Assembly (NCBI GenBank): GCA_034664395.1
Contig: JAXDHQ010000015.1
Location: 1 to 64,000, forward strand
DNA from: JAOPZW01 sp034664395
Lineage (GTDB): Bacteria; Actinomycetota; Thermoleophilia; Solirubrobacterales; Solirubrobacteraceae
Direction: 5' to 3'
Length of the DNA stretch: 64,000 bases
In this document: in pieces, positions 31,509-40,757 of the stretch
Position numbering within the stretch: the first letter of the stretch is position 1
Layout of the letters: the number at the start of each line of letters is the position of its first letter
Notes under the pieces: model-generated
Seen by the model: the letters and a program-made list of their open reading frames with translations, nothing else
The model's database searches: none
What the model was told of the DNA's origin: nothing
Made by a program: the position numbers and the translations under genes

Positions 31509-33050
31509 ATGCAGGCCAGTGCCCTCGAGCTGCGCGGGATCACGAAGCGCTTCGGGTCGATCGTCGCCAACGACGGCGTCGACTTCGACCTGAGGCCCGG
31601 CGAGGTCCACGCGCTGCTCGGGGAGAACGGCGCCGGCAAGTCGACGCTGATGAGCGTCCTCTACGGGCTCTACCGGCCCGACGAGGGCGAGATCCGCGTC
31701 GACGGCCGGCCCGTGACCATCGGATCGCCGCTCGAGGCCATCGAGCTCGGCATCGGGATGGTCCACCAGCACTTCATGCTCGTCCCGGTCATGACCGTGG
31801 CCGAGAACATCGTGCTGGCCAAGGAGCCGCGGCGCGGCGCCCTCCTGGACGTCGAGGGCGCCGCCGCGCGCGTGCGCGAGCTGTCGCAGCGCTATGGCCT
31901 CGTGGTCGACCCGGAGGCGCGGGTCGAGGACGTGAGCGTCGGCATGCAGCAGCGGGTCGAGATCCTGCGCGCCCTGTACCGCGGGGCGCGGATCCTCGTG
32001 CTCGACGAGCCGACGGCGGTCCTGACCGCCCAGGAGGCGCGTGACCTCTTCCGGGTGCTGGAGGCGCTCAAGGCCGACGGCACCGGCATCGTCTTCATCT
32101 CGCACAAGCTCAACGAGGTGCTGGAGATCGCCGACCGCGTGACCGTCCTGCGGCGCGGCAAGCGCATCGACACGGTCCCCGCGGAGGGCGCGACCGAGGA
32201 GTCCCTGGCCCGCCTGATGGTCGGCCGCGAGGTGCTCCTGCGCGTCGACAAGCCGCCGGCCCAGCCCAGGGAGCCGGTGCTCGAGGTTCGCGACCTCGCC
32301 GTGCGCGACGACCGCGACCTGCCCGCCGTGCGCGGCGCCTCGCTCACCGTCCACGCCGGCGAGATCGTGGCGCTGGCCGGCGTCGACGGCAACGGCCAGC
32401 GCGAGCTCGTCGAGGCGATCACCGGCCTGCGGCCCGCCGAGGCGGGCTCGATCGTCGTCGCCGGCACCGACCTGACCTCCGCCGGCGCGCGCGGGATGGT
32501 CCGCCACGGCGTGTCGCACATCGCCGAGGACCGCCAGCGCCGCGGCCTGATCCTGCACTTCACGCTGGCCGAGAACCTGGCGCTGCGCGAGTACAACACG
32601 CCGACGATGTCCCGGCACGGCTGGCTGCTCACGAACCGCATGCGCGAGCGCGCCCGGACCCTGATCGCCGAGTACGACGTGCGCGGCGGCGGCCCGAGCT
32701 CGCTGGCAGCGTCGCTCTCGGGCGGCAACCAGCAGAAGGTCGTCATCGCGCGCGAGATCGCCTCCAACCCGCGCGTGCTCGTGGCCGCCCAGCCGACCCG
32801 CGGCCTCGACGTGGGGGCGATCGAGTTCGTCCACCGCCGCCTGGTCGCCGAGCGCGACGCCGGCCGCGGGATCCTGCTGGTGTCGCTGGAGTTCGACGAG
32901 GTGCGCTCGCTGGCCGACCGCATCCTCGTCATCTACGAGGGCGAGATCGTGGGCGAGTTCGGGCCCGACGTCTCCGAGGAGGAGCTCGGCATCGCGATGA
33001 CCGGCGGCGGGCGGGGCCACCTGCGCGGCGCGTCGAGGACGGCGCCGTGA
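31509..33050 (+). CDS. nupA: Nucleoside ABC importer, double ATPase subunit
   Basis: A 513-residue protein with two nucleotide-binding domains in tandem, as in sugar (RbsA-like) and nucleoside importers. NBD1: Walker A LLGENGAGKSTLMS, signature VSVGMQQRVEIL, Walker B ILVLDEPTAVLT. NBD2: a degenerate Walker A (VDGNGQRELVEA), signature LSGGNQQKVVIA, and a Walker B region VLVAAQPTRGLDVG in which the usual catalytic Glu is Gln. That asymmetry is normal for this class. It pairs with the two permease genes that overlap downstream (GTGA, then ATGA). Confidence 0.94.
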   Translation: MQASALELRGITKRFGSIVANDGVDFDLRPGEVHALLGENGAGKSTLMSVLYGLYRPDEGEIRVDGRPVTIGSPLEAIELGIGMVHQHFMLVPVMTVAENIVLAKEPRRGALLDVEGAAARVRELSQRYGLVVDPEARVEDVSVGMQQRVEILRALYRGARILVLDEPTAVLTAQEARDLFRVLEALKADGTGIVFISHKLNEVLEIADRVTVLRRGKRIDTVPAEGATEESLARLMVGREVLLRVDKPPAQPREPVLEVRDLAVRDDRDLPAVRGASLTVHAGEIVALAGVDGNGQRELVEAITGLRPAEAGSIVVAGTDLTSAGARGMVRHGVSHIAEDRQRRGLILHFTLAENLALREYNTPTMSRHGWLLTNRMRERARTLIAEYDVRGGGPSSLAASLSGGNQQKVVIAREIASNPRVLVAAQPTRGLDVGAIEFVHRRLVAERDAGRGILLVSLEFDEVRSLADRILVIYEGEIVGEFGPDVSEEELGIAMTGGGRGHLRGASRTAP

Positions 33051-34312
33051 GCGACGACCTCGAGCCCCAGCCCGGCCAGGCGCTGGCCGGCGAGCCCGGC
33101 CCGGAGGCGGCGGCGACCACGCCGGCCGCCCGGCTGGCCGCCTACGTCCGCGCCGGCGGGGTGCTCGTGCCCGTCCTCACGGCGGGCCTGGCGTTCTTCA
33201 TCGCCGGCCTGGTCATCTTCGTGACGGGCCACAACCCGTTCTCGACCTACAAGGCGATCTTCGACGGCACGGGCCTGAACTGGCTGCTGCCGTGGACCTC
33301 GAGCGCCGATCGGAGCACCGCGGCGCTCAACCTGCAGCAGACGCTGATCATCACGACGCCGCTGATCCTGGCCGGCCTGGCGGTCGCCTTCGCCTTCCGC
33401 TGCGGGCTGTTCAACATCGGCGGCCAGGGCCAGTACCTCGTCGGGTCCTACGTCGCGGTCTGGGTCGGCTCGTCGTTCGCCGGGATGCCGGCGGTGGCGC
33501 ACATCGTGCTGACGATCGTCGCCGCCACGGCGGCGGGCGCGGCGTGGGCAGCGATCGCCGGGCTGCTGAAGGCCACCGTCGGAGCCCACGAGGTCATCTC
33601 GACGATCATGCTCAACTGGGTGGCGGTCTGGGTCGGCAGCTACCTGTTCGCGCTCCACGGGCCGCTGCAGAACAGCGACCCGACGCAGCAGTCGGTGCCC
33701 GTGTCCAGCGACGTCGCGGCCAGCGCCAAGCTGCCCGTCTTCTGGGGCGACCCCGAGCTCCAGGGCCTGCACGTCGGCCTCTTCATCGCGCTGGCGATGC
33801 TGATCGTCTTCTGGGTGGTGCTGAACCGCTCGACCACCGGCTACGAGGTGCGCGCCGTCGGGCTCAACCCCGAGGCCGCGCGCTACGGCGGCATCAGCGT
33901 CGGGCGCAACTACGTGCTCGTCATGGCTGTGTGCGGCGCCTTCGCCGGCCTCGCCGGGTCGATGGACATCCTCGGCTGGGAGTTCCACGTCGCCACGAAC
34001 GACATCCAGGTCTCGCAGATCGGCTTCTTCGGCATCGCCGTGGCGCTCCTCGGGCGCAACACCGCGAGCGGGACGGCGGTGGCGGCGCTCTTGTTCGGCG
34101 CGCTGCTGAGCGGCACGTCGCAGCGCAACCTCGACCCGTCGATCTTCCAGCCCGAGCTGGCCTCGAACCTGACGCTCATCATCCAGGGGCTCGTCGTGCT
34201 GATCGTGAGCGCCGACGTCCTCGTGCTCGGCCTCGTACGCCGCGGGCGCGGGCTGCTGCGGCCGCGCCGGGGCGCCGCCGCCGCCGCGCCGCAGGAGGCC
34301 GAGGCCGCATGA
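33047..34312 (+). CDS. nupB: Nucleoside ABC importer, permease 1
   Basis: A 421-residue BPD-type permease with about eight to ten membrane helices. A polar ~35-residue N-terminal tail precedes VLVPVLTAGLAFFIAGLVIFVTG; later helices include LILAGLAVAFAFRCGLFNIGGQGQYLVG, the signature of the RbsC/nucleoside permease family, and YVLVMAVCGAFAGLAGSMDILGW. The long GHNPFSTYKAIFDGTG loop is typical. GTG start overlaps the ATPase stop. Confidence 0.9.
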   Translation: MSDDLEPQPGQALAGEPGPEAAATTPAARLAAYVRAGGVLVPVLTAGLAFFIAGLVIFVTGHNPFSTYKAIFDGTGLNWLLPWTSSADRSTAALNLQQTLIITTPLILAGLAVAFAFRCGLFNIGGQGQYLVGSYVAVWVGSSFAGMPAVAHIVLTIVAATAAGAAWAAIAGLLKATVGAHEVISTIMLNWVAVWVGSYLFALHGPLQNSDPTQQSVPVSSDVAASAKLPVFWGDPELQGLHVGLFIALAMLIVFWVVLNRSTTGYEVRAVGLNPEAARYGGISVGRNYVLVMAVCGAFAGLAGSMDILGWEFHVATNDIQVSQIGFFGIAVALLGRNTASGTAVAALLFGALLSGTSQRNLDPSIFQPELASNLTLIIQGLVVLIVSADVLVLGLVRRGRGLLRPRRGAAAAAPQEAEAA

Positions 34313-35511
34313 GCACGGCCGTCGCCGCCGCGACGCCCCTGCGCGCGGTGCCGCCGCGCCGGGCCGGCTGGGCCGGCATCGCGCTCGGCGCCGTCGCCTG
34401 GTTCATCGCGCTGCCGCCCGTCCTGCTGCGCACGCCGGTGCCGTCGATCCTCGTCGCCGCGCTGGCCGTGGCCGCCGGCGCGTGGGCGCTGCGCGGCGGG
34501 GAGCGGCGCCTCGGATGGGGCGCGATCGCCGCCGGCGCCGTCGGCGCCCTCGGCGCGGTGGCGGCGACGCAGTCGGGGACCGGGAACCTCGAGGCGGTGG
34601 TCACGTGGTCGGCGCTCGTCGCGGCGACGCTGCGCTACGCCACCCCGCTGACCTTCGCGGCGCTCGGCGGGATCCTGTCCGAGCGCAGCGGCGTCATCAA
34701 CGTCGGCCTCGAGGGCATGATGCTGATGGGCGCGTTCTTCGGGATCCTCGGCGCCGACCTGCTGGACTCGTGGTTCCTGGGCCTGCTCGTCGCCATGGCC
34801 GCGGGCGGCGCCCTGGCGCTCATCCACGCGTTCTTCGCCATCAACCTGCGCGCCGACCAGGTCGTGAGCGGCATGGCGCTGAACTTCCTGGCGCTCGGCG
34901 TCACCGGCTACGTGTTCCTCGACCACTACGGCGACCAGGGCACGCCCGACAACGTGCCGCGCGTGCCCGACGTCTCGCTGCCGGGGATCAAGTCGATCGG
35001 CTTCGTCGGCGACGCGATCGGCAAGGCGAACCTGCTCACGTGGATCGCGCTGATCGGCGTCGTCGCGCTGGCCGTCTTCCTCTTCCGCACGCCGCGCGGC
35101 CTGCGCCTGCGCGCGGTCGGCGAGCATCCGCGGGCGGCGGAGACGGTCGGCATCTCCGTCCGCCGGACGCGCTACCTGGCGGTCGTGGCGTCGGGCGTCC
35201 TGGCCGCGATGGGCGGCGCCTACCTGTCGATCGCGTTCGTCGGCTCGTTCAACCAGGGCATGACCGCCGGACGCGGGTTCATCGCGCTCGCCGCCGTCAT
35301 CTTCGGCAACTGGCGGCCCGGCGGGGCGCTGGCCGCGGCGCTGCTGTTCGGCTTCTCCAGCGCGCTCGCCCAGCGCCTGCCCGCCTTCTCGCCCTCGGGC
35401 GCCGTGCTGTTCCAGGCGCTGCCCTACGTCCTCACGCTGATCGCCGTCGCCGGCGTCATCGGGCGCTCGCGCCCGCCGGCCGCGGTGGGCCAGCCCTACG
35501 TCAAGGAATAA
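34309..35511 (+). CDS. nupC: Nucleoside ABC importer, permease 2
   Basis: A 400-residue second permease. After a Pro/Arg-rich N-terminus come several hydrophobic helices, then TPLTFAALGGILSERSGVINVGLEGMMLMGAF, the hallmark of the second nucleoside permease, NLRADQVVSGMALNFLALGVTG, and GMTAGRGFIALAAVIFGNWRPGG. AGGAGG lies 8 nt before ATG 34309, which overlaps the previous stop (ATGA). It ends with TAA, rare in this region, 11 nt before the next gene. Confidence 0.92.
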   Translation: MSTAVAAATPLRAVPPRRAGWAGIALGAVAWFIALPPVLLRTPVPSILVAALAVAAGAWALRGGERRLGWGAIAAGAVGALGAVAATQSGTGNLEAVVTWSALVAATLRYATPLTFAALGGILSERSGVINVGLEGMMLMGAFFGILGADLLDSWFLGLLVAMAAGGALALIHAFFAINLRADQVVSGMALNFLALGVTGYVFLDHYGDQGTPDNVPRVPDVSLPGIKSIGFVGDAIGKANLLTWIALIGVVALAVFLFRTPRGLRLRAVGEHPRAAETVGISVRRTRYLAVVASGVLAAMGGAYLSIAFVGSFNQGMTAGRGFIALAAVIFGNWRPGGALAAALLFGFSSALAQRLPAFSPSGAVLFQALPYVLTLIAVAGVIGRSRPPAAVGQPYVKE

Positions 35512-35522
35512 CGTCCAGGACT

Positions 35523-37283
35523 GTGGCCGTCGCTCGCCTCACCGTCACCCAGCCTGGTCCCTCCCACGCCGCGCCCTCGAACCTCTCCGACGAGGTCGAG
35601 CTCTACCAGCGCACGTACACGACCCTCCTGCGCTCCAGCGGCGAGACCCGCCTGCGCGTTCTGGAGTCGATGCACATGGCGATGGGGTCGTCGCTGCACC
35701 CGCTCGCCGACAGCGACGAGCTCGACCTGGGCGCCTTCATCTACGCCATCCGCCGCCTCCCGGACTCGATCGTCCGGACCACGGTCGTCGTCATGGGCCA
35801 GGACGCGGCGGCGTTCACGCGCGCCGGCGTCGGCCCGCTGGAGGAGTGGGAGTCGGTCGAGGCGCCCGCGCGGCGCCGGCGCTGGTACGACGGCGGCGAC
35901 GAGGTGCTCGCGGTCCTGCTCGCCTCGGAGTCCGACGTCGACGACCTCATCCCCACCCTGGTCGCCTTCCAGATCGAGTGGAACAAGATCCGCCGGCGCA
36001 TGCGCGCCGCGGGCTGGCCGCCGGCCGAAGGGGTGACGCCGGAGGCGTGCGCGGCGGCCCTGGGCGGCTCGCCCGACGACTGGGCGCGGCTGGCCCAGGC
36101 GTGGGGCGACGCCTTCGAGGACCGCCTGGCGGTCATGGCCGAGCACGGCAAGTCGCTGCGCGTGCGGATGCTCGGCGGCACGCAGGTCGGCTACCAGCGC
36201 ATGACGCGGCGCTGGTGGTCGCCGGTGCGCGAGGCGCTCAACGAGCGCCGCGTGGGCGACGCGCCGCTGTACTTCGTCTCCTCGAACACCCACGCGCTCT
36301 CCAACCTCGTGACCGGGCTGGCCCGCGAACGCGAGGACGAGCTCGTCGACTTCGTCGAGCGCGGCGACGACGAGGACCTCAAGGAGGAGCTGGCGCGCTT
36401 CCGCGACGGCCGCACCGAGGGCTCGTGGGAGAACTTCATGTACTTCGTCGCCCGCGACTTCTTCGACGCCGGCGGCCCGGAGCTGCGGCGCAAGCGCCAC
36501 GAGGCCGAGGTCGCCGCCGGCGTCGAGCACCTGCGCTCGAAGACGGCGATGCGGGTCGCCGCCCAGGTCATCCCGCTTGCGCGGCTGGACCCCAAGCGCC
36601 TGGACCCGCGGCTGGGCCCGGTCGACGCCGACCGCCTGCTGCGCAGCGAGGCCGCGATCGTCAACGTCGACTACCCCCTCGGCCTGGCCGCCTACAACCT
36701 GCTGCGCGAGGTCGCGATCGACTCGGCCGACCTGCGCGGGGTCTACGTCCTGGGCAAGGCCGCGACCCTCAACGCCGACGTCGGCGACGTGATGATCTCC
36801 TCGGTCATCCACGACGAGCACTCGGGCACGACGTACTGGCTCGACAACGCCTTCACCGTCAACGACATCGCGCCCGACCTCATGTTCGGCACGGGCCTGG
36901 ACAACCAGCGCGCGGTGACGGTCAAGAGCACCTTCCTGCAGAACCGCGCCTACCTGGACTTCTACTACCGCGAGGCGTTCACGGTCGTCGAGATGGAGGC
37001 CGGCCCGTACTGCAACGCGGTGTACGAGATCGCCGACGCCGAGCGCTACCCGGTCGGCGAGGCGGTCAACTTCTCCAAGCTGCCGATCGACTTCGGGATC
37101 ATCCACTACGCGTCCGACACGCCCTACACCCAGGCGCGCACCCTCGGCGCCCGCGGGCTGTCGTACTACGGAATGGACTCGACCTACGCCTCCTCGCTGG
37201 CGATCCTGCGCCGCGTGCTGCGCCTCGAGGGCGCGCTGGGCGAGGAGGAGGGTCAGCCGGGTCCTGGCAATCCGGCCAGATAG
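35523..37283 (+). CDS. Unknown protein with nucleoside-phosphorylase-like C-terminal region
   Basis: A ~586-residue soluble protein I cannot name. It begins 11 nt after the importer permease, so it probably belongs to that operon. The N-terminal ~300 residues are helical (ELYQRTYTTLLRSSGETRLRV; LGAFIYAIRRLPDSIVRTTV). The C-terminal part has GVYVLGKAATLNADVGDVMI, a YWLDNAFTVND strand and FTVVEMEAGPYCNAVYEIA, reminiscent of the GDVVVS and VEMEG/YEMES motifs of MTA/SAH nucleosidases and uridine phosphorylases. Given the setting, a nucleoside-binding or cleaving role is a reasonable guess. GTG start has only a weak AGGA site. Its last 31 bp overlap the convergent ATPase gene. Confidence 0.75.
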   Translation: MAVARLTVTQPGPSHAAPSNLSDEVELYQRTYTTLLRSSGETRLRVLESMHMAMGSSLHPLADSDELDLGAFIYAIRRLPDSIVRTTVVVMGQDAAAFTRAGVGPLEEWESVEAPARRRRWYDGGDEVLAVLLASESDVDDLIPTLVAFQIEWNKIRRRMRAAGWPPAEGVTPEACAAALGGSPDDWARLAQAWGDAFEDRLAVMAEHGKSLRVRMLGGTQVGYQRMTRRWWSPVREALNERRVGDAPLYFVSSNTHALSNLVTGLAREREDELVDFVERGDDEDLKEELARFRDGRTEGSWENFMYFVARDFFDAGGPELRRKRHEAEVAAGVEHLRSKTAMRVAAQVIPLARLDPKRLDPRLGPVDADRLLRSEAAIVNVDYPLGLAAYNLLREVAIDSADLRGVYVLGKAATLNADVGDVMISSVIHDEHSGTTYWLDNAFTVNDIAPDLMFGTGLDNQRAVTVKSTFLQNRAYLDFYYREAFTVVEMEAGPYCNAVYEIADAERYPVGEAVNFSKLPIDFGIIHYASDTPYTQARTLGARGLSYYGMDSTYASSLAILRRVLRLEGALGEEEGQPGPGNPAR

Positions 37284-38431
37284 CGGCGCAGGAGCGGGTC
37301 GCCGATCGCCCAGTCGCCGCGCTGCTGGCCGCGCTCGACGACGCCGGCGTCGCGCAAGCGCTCGAGCGTGCGCGACGCCGTGCGGGGGTTGAGATCGGCG
37401 TAGACGGGCGCGCCACGCGCGACCCGCTCGGCCATCCGCTGGGCGTGGCGGTTGATCGAGCGGATGCGGGCCAGGGTCTGCTCGTGCTTGAGGCGCTCGG
37501 CGCGCATGGCGCGCGCGAGCCCCGCCACCACGGCTGCGTCGTCGACGCGGCGACGCAGCTCCGCCACGGAGGCGGCGTGCGCGTGCTGAGCGACGAGCAT
37601 CGTCGCGCGCGGATGACCCTCGCTCGCGCCCAGCACGCGGTCGAGGGCCGACTCGTCGATCGTGCAGCGGTCGAGCGCCAGCCGCGCCCGCAGGCCCTCG
37701 CGCCAGTCCTCGGCGGCGATCGGCTCGAGCTCGTGGAGGCCGCCGAACTGGCTCAGGGCGCGATCGGAGGGAGCGAAGAGGTCGCGCATCACGTGCTCGA
37801 TCGAGCCCGCGAAGAGGACGCTGACGTGCGGCGATCGCTGGAGGACCGCGCGGATCTGGCGGGTGAGGACCCCGGGGTCGCCGTAGAGGCCGCTGGCGAT
37901 CTCCTGGAACTCGTCGAGGAAGAGGACGAGGCGCCGATCGCCCGCGGCCGCGATGCGCTCGGCCAGCTCCCAGGCGATGGCGAGGGCGCGGCGCTCGTCG
38001 CCGCGCGCCGACACGGTCAGCGCGATCTCGAGATCGTCGCCTAGGTCCTGGCGGGCGCGGTAGGCGACTGTCGTGCTCAGCGCCTCGACGACGCGGCCCG
38101 CCCGCGCGGTCGCGGTCCCCAGCGCCCGCCGCAGCGCCGGGCGGTTGGCGAGCAGCCGCAGCGTGAGCGTCTCCGCCAGCTCGGCCGCGTCCGCGATGCG
38201 GAAGAGATCGACGGCGGCCGTGTAGCACCCCTCGCGCCGGCACACCGCGAGCGCGGCGTCGCAGACGCTCGTCTTGCCGGTCCGTCGCGGGCCCGCAACG
38301 ACGAGGTTCGCGCCACCGGCCAGCGCCGAGGCCACCGCCTCGACGTCGTCGTCGCGCCCGATCATCGTCTCGGCGGCGATCGGCTCATCGGTCGGGAAGA
38401 GCTCGGCGCTCCCCGGACGCTTCTTGCTCAT
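37253..38431 (-). CDS. AAA+/STAND-like archaeal-type ATPase with winged-helix C-terminus
   Basis: A 392-residue P-loop ATPase. ETMIGRDDDVEAVASALAGG precedes the Walker A VAGPRRTGKTSVCDAAL; LVLFLDEFQEIASGLYGD is the Walker B, and VSVLFAGSIEHVM the sensor region. The C-terminal ~90 residues (YADLNPRTASRTLERLRDAG, VVERGQQRGDWAIGDPLLRRYL) form a winged helix. Such ATPases (Pfam ATPase_2-like) are widespread in archaea and actinobacteria; some relate to toxin or phage-defence loci, but no partner gene is beside it. Its promoter is the most AT-rich spot seen in the window and contains a palindrome, suggesting self-repression. Confidence 0.82.
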   Translation of the reverse strand: MSKKRPGSAELFPTDEPIAAETMIGRDDDVEAVASALAGGANLVVAGPRRTGKTSVCDAALAVCRREGCYTAAVDLFRIADAAELAETLTLRLLANRPALRRALGTATARAGRVVEALSTTVAYRARQDLGDDLEIALTVSARGDERRALAIAWELAERIAAAGDRRLVLFLDEFQEIASGLYGDPGVLTRQIRAVLQRSPHVSVLFAGSIEHVMRDLFAPSDRALSQFGGLHELEPIAAEDWREGLRARLALDRCTIDESALDRVLGASEGHPRATMLVAQHAHAASVAELRRRVDDAAVVAGLARAMRAERLKHEQTLARIRSINRHAQRMAERVARGAPVYADLNPRTASRTLERLRDAGVVERGQQRGDWAIGDPLLRRYLAGLPGPG

Positions 38432-38432
38432 G

Positions 38433-38451
38433 GCGCAATACTATATTGCGC
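38433..38451. promoter_or_regulatory. AT-rich palindromic operator over the ATPase promoter
   Basis: GCGCAATA-cta-TATTGCGC is a 19-bp perfect-arm palindrome beginning 2 nt from the ATPase start codon. The minus-strand -10 TATAGT (38445-38440) lies inside it, 8 nt before the ATG. A second partial element, ATATGCAATATGG, follows at 38453-38465. Confidence 0.65.
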
Positions 38452-38467
38452 TATATGCAATATGGCA

Positions 38468-39295
38468 TCAGGCGCCGACCGGGTGCCAGGCCGTCTTCAG
38501 CTCGGTGACCGCCTCCAGGCGCGACAGGGCGTCGGCGGTCGCAGCCTCGTAGGTGGCGGCGGCCGGCGCGTGGCGGGCTCGCTTGACCGTCTCGGCGGCC
38601 AGGCGATCGAGCTCGGCGGCGAGCTCGTCGTCGCCGGCGGCGTCGACGATCGCGTTGAGGTCGCGGTGGGCGCCTAGCGCGGGCGCCAGCTCCGAGCGCC
38701 GCCCGCTCAGGACGTTCACCACGCCACCCGGCAGGTCGGAGACGCCGAGGACCTCGCCGAGGTCCAGGGCCGGCAGCGGCCAGCGCTCGGACACCACGGC
38801 GACGACGGTGTTGCCGGCGGCCAGCGCCGGCGCGAGCTCGGCCATCAGGCCCAGCAGCGGCGGCTCGTCGGGCGCGACGACCCCGACGACGCCGGTCGGC
38901 TCGGGCAGCGAGAACGACAGGAACGGCGCCGCGACGGGGTTGACGCCGCCCAGGACGACGGGCAGCTTGTCGGTCCAGCCCGCGTAGTGGACGAGCACGT
39001 CCACCGCGGCGGCCAGCTCGTCGGGACCGGCGAGCGCCTCGCCGCGCGACTCCAGCGCCTCGGCGGCGCGATAGAGGATCTGCCCGCGGTTGTACGCGGT
39101 CCGCGCGGCCCACGGGCCCGCGGCCTTGCGCGCCGCCGTCATCGCGTCGCGGACGTCCTTGCGCGAGGCGCGCGGGACGTTGGCCACGTGCTCGTCGTCG
39201 GCGCCCAGCGCACGGTCGTAGCGGCCGGACTCCGAGCGCACGAACGCCCCTCCCACGTAGAGCTTGTAGGTCTTGCGGACGCGCAGGCGGGTCAT
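38468..39295 (-). CDS. Truncated aldehyde dehydrogenase-like subunit (ALDH16 C-terminal type)
   Basis: A 275-residue protein similar to the NAD-binding half of aldehyde dehydrogenases: YKLYVGGAFVRSESGRYDRA, AARKAAGPWAARTAYNRGQI, EPTGVVGVVAPDEPPLLGL, ELAPALAAGNTVVAVV. The catalytic Glu motif (ELGGK) and the catalytic Cys region are absent. Its ATG overlaps the stop of a complete aldehyde dehydrogenase (ATGA). In ALDH16 enzymes a full domain is followed in the same chain by such a catalytically empty second domain; here the two parts are separate genes. It probably binds the partner and shapes oligomerisation. Confidence 0.8.
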   Translation of the reverse strand: MTRLRVRKTYKLYVGGAFVRSESGRYDRALGADDEHVANVPRASRKDVRDAMTAARKAAGPWAARTAYNRGQILYRAAEALESRGEALAGPDELAAAVDVLVHYAGWTDKLPVVLGGVNPVAAPFLSFSLPEPTGVVGVVAPDEPPLLGLMAELAPALAAGNTVVAVVSERWPLPALDLGEVLGVSDLPGGVVNVLSGRRSELAPALGAHRDLNAIVDAAGDDELAAELDRLAAETVKRARHAPAAATYEAATADALSRLEAVTELKTAWHPVGA

Positions 39296-40752
39296 GAGAC
39301 GCGCAGGTAGGGGCGCACGCCGGCGGCGCCGCCCTCGCGGCCGAAGCCCGATTCCTTGTAGCCGCCGAACGCGGCCGTCGGGTCGAACTTGTTGTACGTG
39401 TTCTGCCACACGACCCCGGCCTGCAGCGCCCGGGCGACCTCGAACGCCTTGGCGCCCTTGTCGGTCCACACGCCGGCGGCCAGGCCGTAGCGCGAGTTGT
39501 TGGCCTTCTCGATCGCCTCGGCCTGGGTGCGGAAGGTCAGCACCGAGACCACCGGGCCGAAGATCTCCTCGACGGCGATGCGGTGGGCGGGCGCGACGTC
39601 GGTGAACAGCGTCGGCGCGAACCAGTAGCCGCGCTCGGGCAGCTCGCAGGCGACGGTGCGCCGCACGGCGCCCTCCTCCTCGCCCGCCGCCACCAGCGCC
39701 TCGATCCGCTGGAGCTGCTCGGCCGAGTTGACGGCGCCGACGTCGGTGTTCTTGTCCAGCGGGTCGCCGACGCGCAGCAGGCGCATGCGGTCCCACAGCT
39801 TGGCCACGACCTCGTCGGCCACCGACTCCTGGATGAGCAGCCGCGAGCCGGCGCAGCACACGTGGCCCTGGTTGAAGAAGATCCCCTGGACGATCCCCTC
39901 GACGGCCTGGTCGAGCGCGGCGTCCTCGAAGACGATGTTGGCCGACTTGCCGCCCAGCTCGAGCGTGAGCGCCACGCCGCGGCCGGCGAGCGCGGCCTGG
40001 ATCTCCTTGCCCACCGCGGTCGAGCCGGTGAACGCCACCTTGTCGACCGGCGCGCGCACGAGCGCCGCGCCGGCGGCGCCGTCGCCCGGCACGATGTTGA
40101 CCACGCCCGCGGGGACCTCGGCCTCCTGGCAGATCTCGGCCAGCAGCAGCGCGGTGAGCGGCGTCGTCTCGGCCGGCTTGAGGACGGCGGCGTTGCCGCA
40201 CGCCAGCGCCGGGGCGAGCTTCCACGCCGCCATCAGCAGCGGGAAGTTCCAGGGCACGACCTGGCCGACGACGCCGTGCGGCCGCGCGTCGCGCCCGTTG
40301 ACGGCGTAGCGGAGCTTGTCGGCCCAGCCGGCGTAGTGGAAGAAGTGCGCCGCGGCGAGCGGGACGTCGACGTCGCGCGACTCGCGGATCGGCTTGCCGC
40401 CGTCCATCGACTCGACGACCGCCAGCTCGCGCGCGCGCTCCTGGATCAGGCGGGCGACGCGGAACAGGTACTTGGCCCGCTCGCGGCCGGGCAGGGCCGC
40501 CCAGGCGGGCTGGGCCGCGCGGGCGGCGTCGACGGCGGCGGCGACGTCGGCCGCTCCGGCGAACGCGACCTCGGCGATCGGCTCCTCGGTCGCCGGGTTG
40601 ATCGTCGGGACGCGGCGGCCGTCGCGCGGGTCGACGAAGGCGCCGCCCACGAACAGCCCGTAGGCGTCGCGCAGGCGGACGTGGTCGGCGGACTCGGGCG
40701 CGGGCGCGTAGTCCCAGGTGAGCCGCGTGCGGGGCGTGTCGGTGGCGGCCAT
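39292..40752 (-). CDS. Aldehyde dehydrogenase (ALDH16 N-terminal type)
   Basis: A 486-residue NAD(P)-dependent aldehyde dehydrogenase. VGQVVPWNFPLLMAAWKLAP is the cofactor-binding strand, TLELGGKSANIVFEDA carries the general base Glu, and FFNQGHVCCAGSRLL the nucleophilic Cys; EEIFGPVVSVLTF and YNKFDPTAAFGGYKESGFGR close the fold. It lies 5 nt after deoC on the same strand and is followed by the truncated second subunit. Since DeoC makes acetaldehyde plus glyceraldehyde-3-phosphate, oxidation of acetaldehyde is the likely job. Confidence 0.92.
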   Translation of the reverse strand: MAATDTPRTRLTWDYAPAPESADHVRLRDAYGLFVGGAFVDPRDGRRVPTINPATEEPIAEVAFAGAADVAAAVDAARAAQPAWAALPGRERAKYLFRVARLIQERARELAVVESMDGGKPIRESRDVDVPLAAAHFFHYAGWADKLRYAVNGRDARPHGVVGQVVPWNFPLLMAAWKLAPALACGNAAVLKPAETTPLTALLLAEICQEAEVPAGVVNIVPGDGAAGAALVRAPVDKVAFTGSTAVGKEIQAALAGRGVALTLELGGKSANIVFEDAALDQAVEGIVQGIFFNQGHVCCAGSRLLIQESVADEVVAKLWDRMRLLRVGDPLDKNTDVGAVNSAEQLQRIEALVAAGEEEGAVRRTVACELPERGYWFAPTLFTDVAPAHRIAVEEIFGPVVSVLTFRTQAEAIEKANNSRYGLAAGVWTDKGAKAFEVARALQAGVVWQNTYNKFDPTAAFGGYKESGFGREGGAAGVRPYLRVS

Positions 40753-40757
40753 CGCGC

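Noticed and set aside
30333..33020. Long minus-strand frame opposite the nucleoside importer genes.
   Set aside because: No domain logic and Asp/Val/His/Gly/Arg-biased composition; the plus strand has lipoprotein and ABC ATPase motifs.
35496..38243. 900-codon minus-strand frame covering the unknown 586-residue gene.
   Set aside because: It runs through two real genes in different frames and has repetitive composition; the plus-strand frame has protein-like composition.
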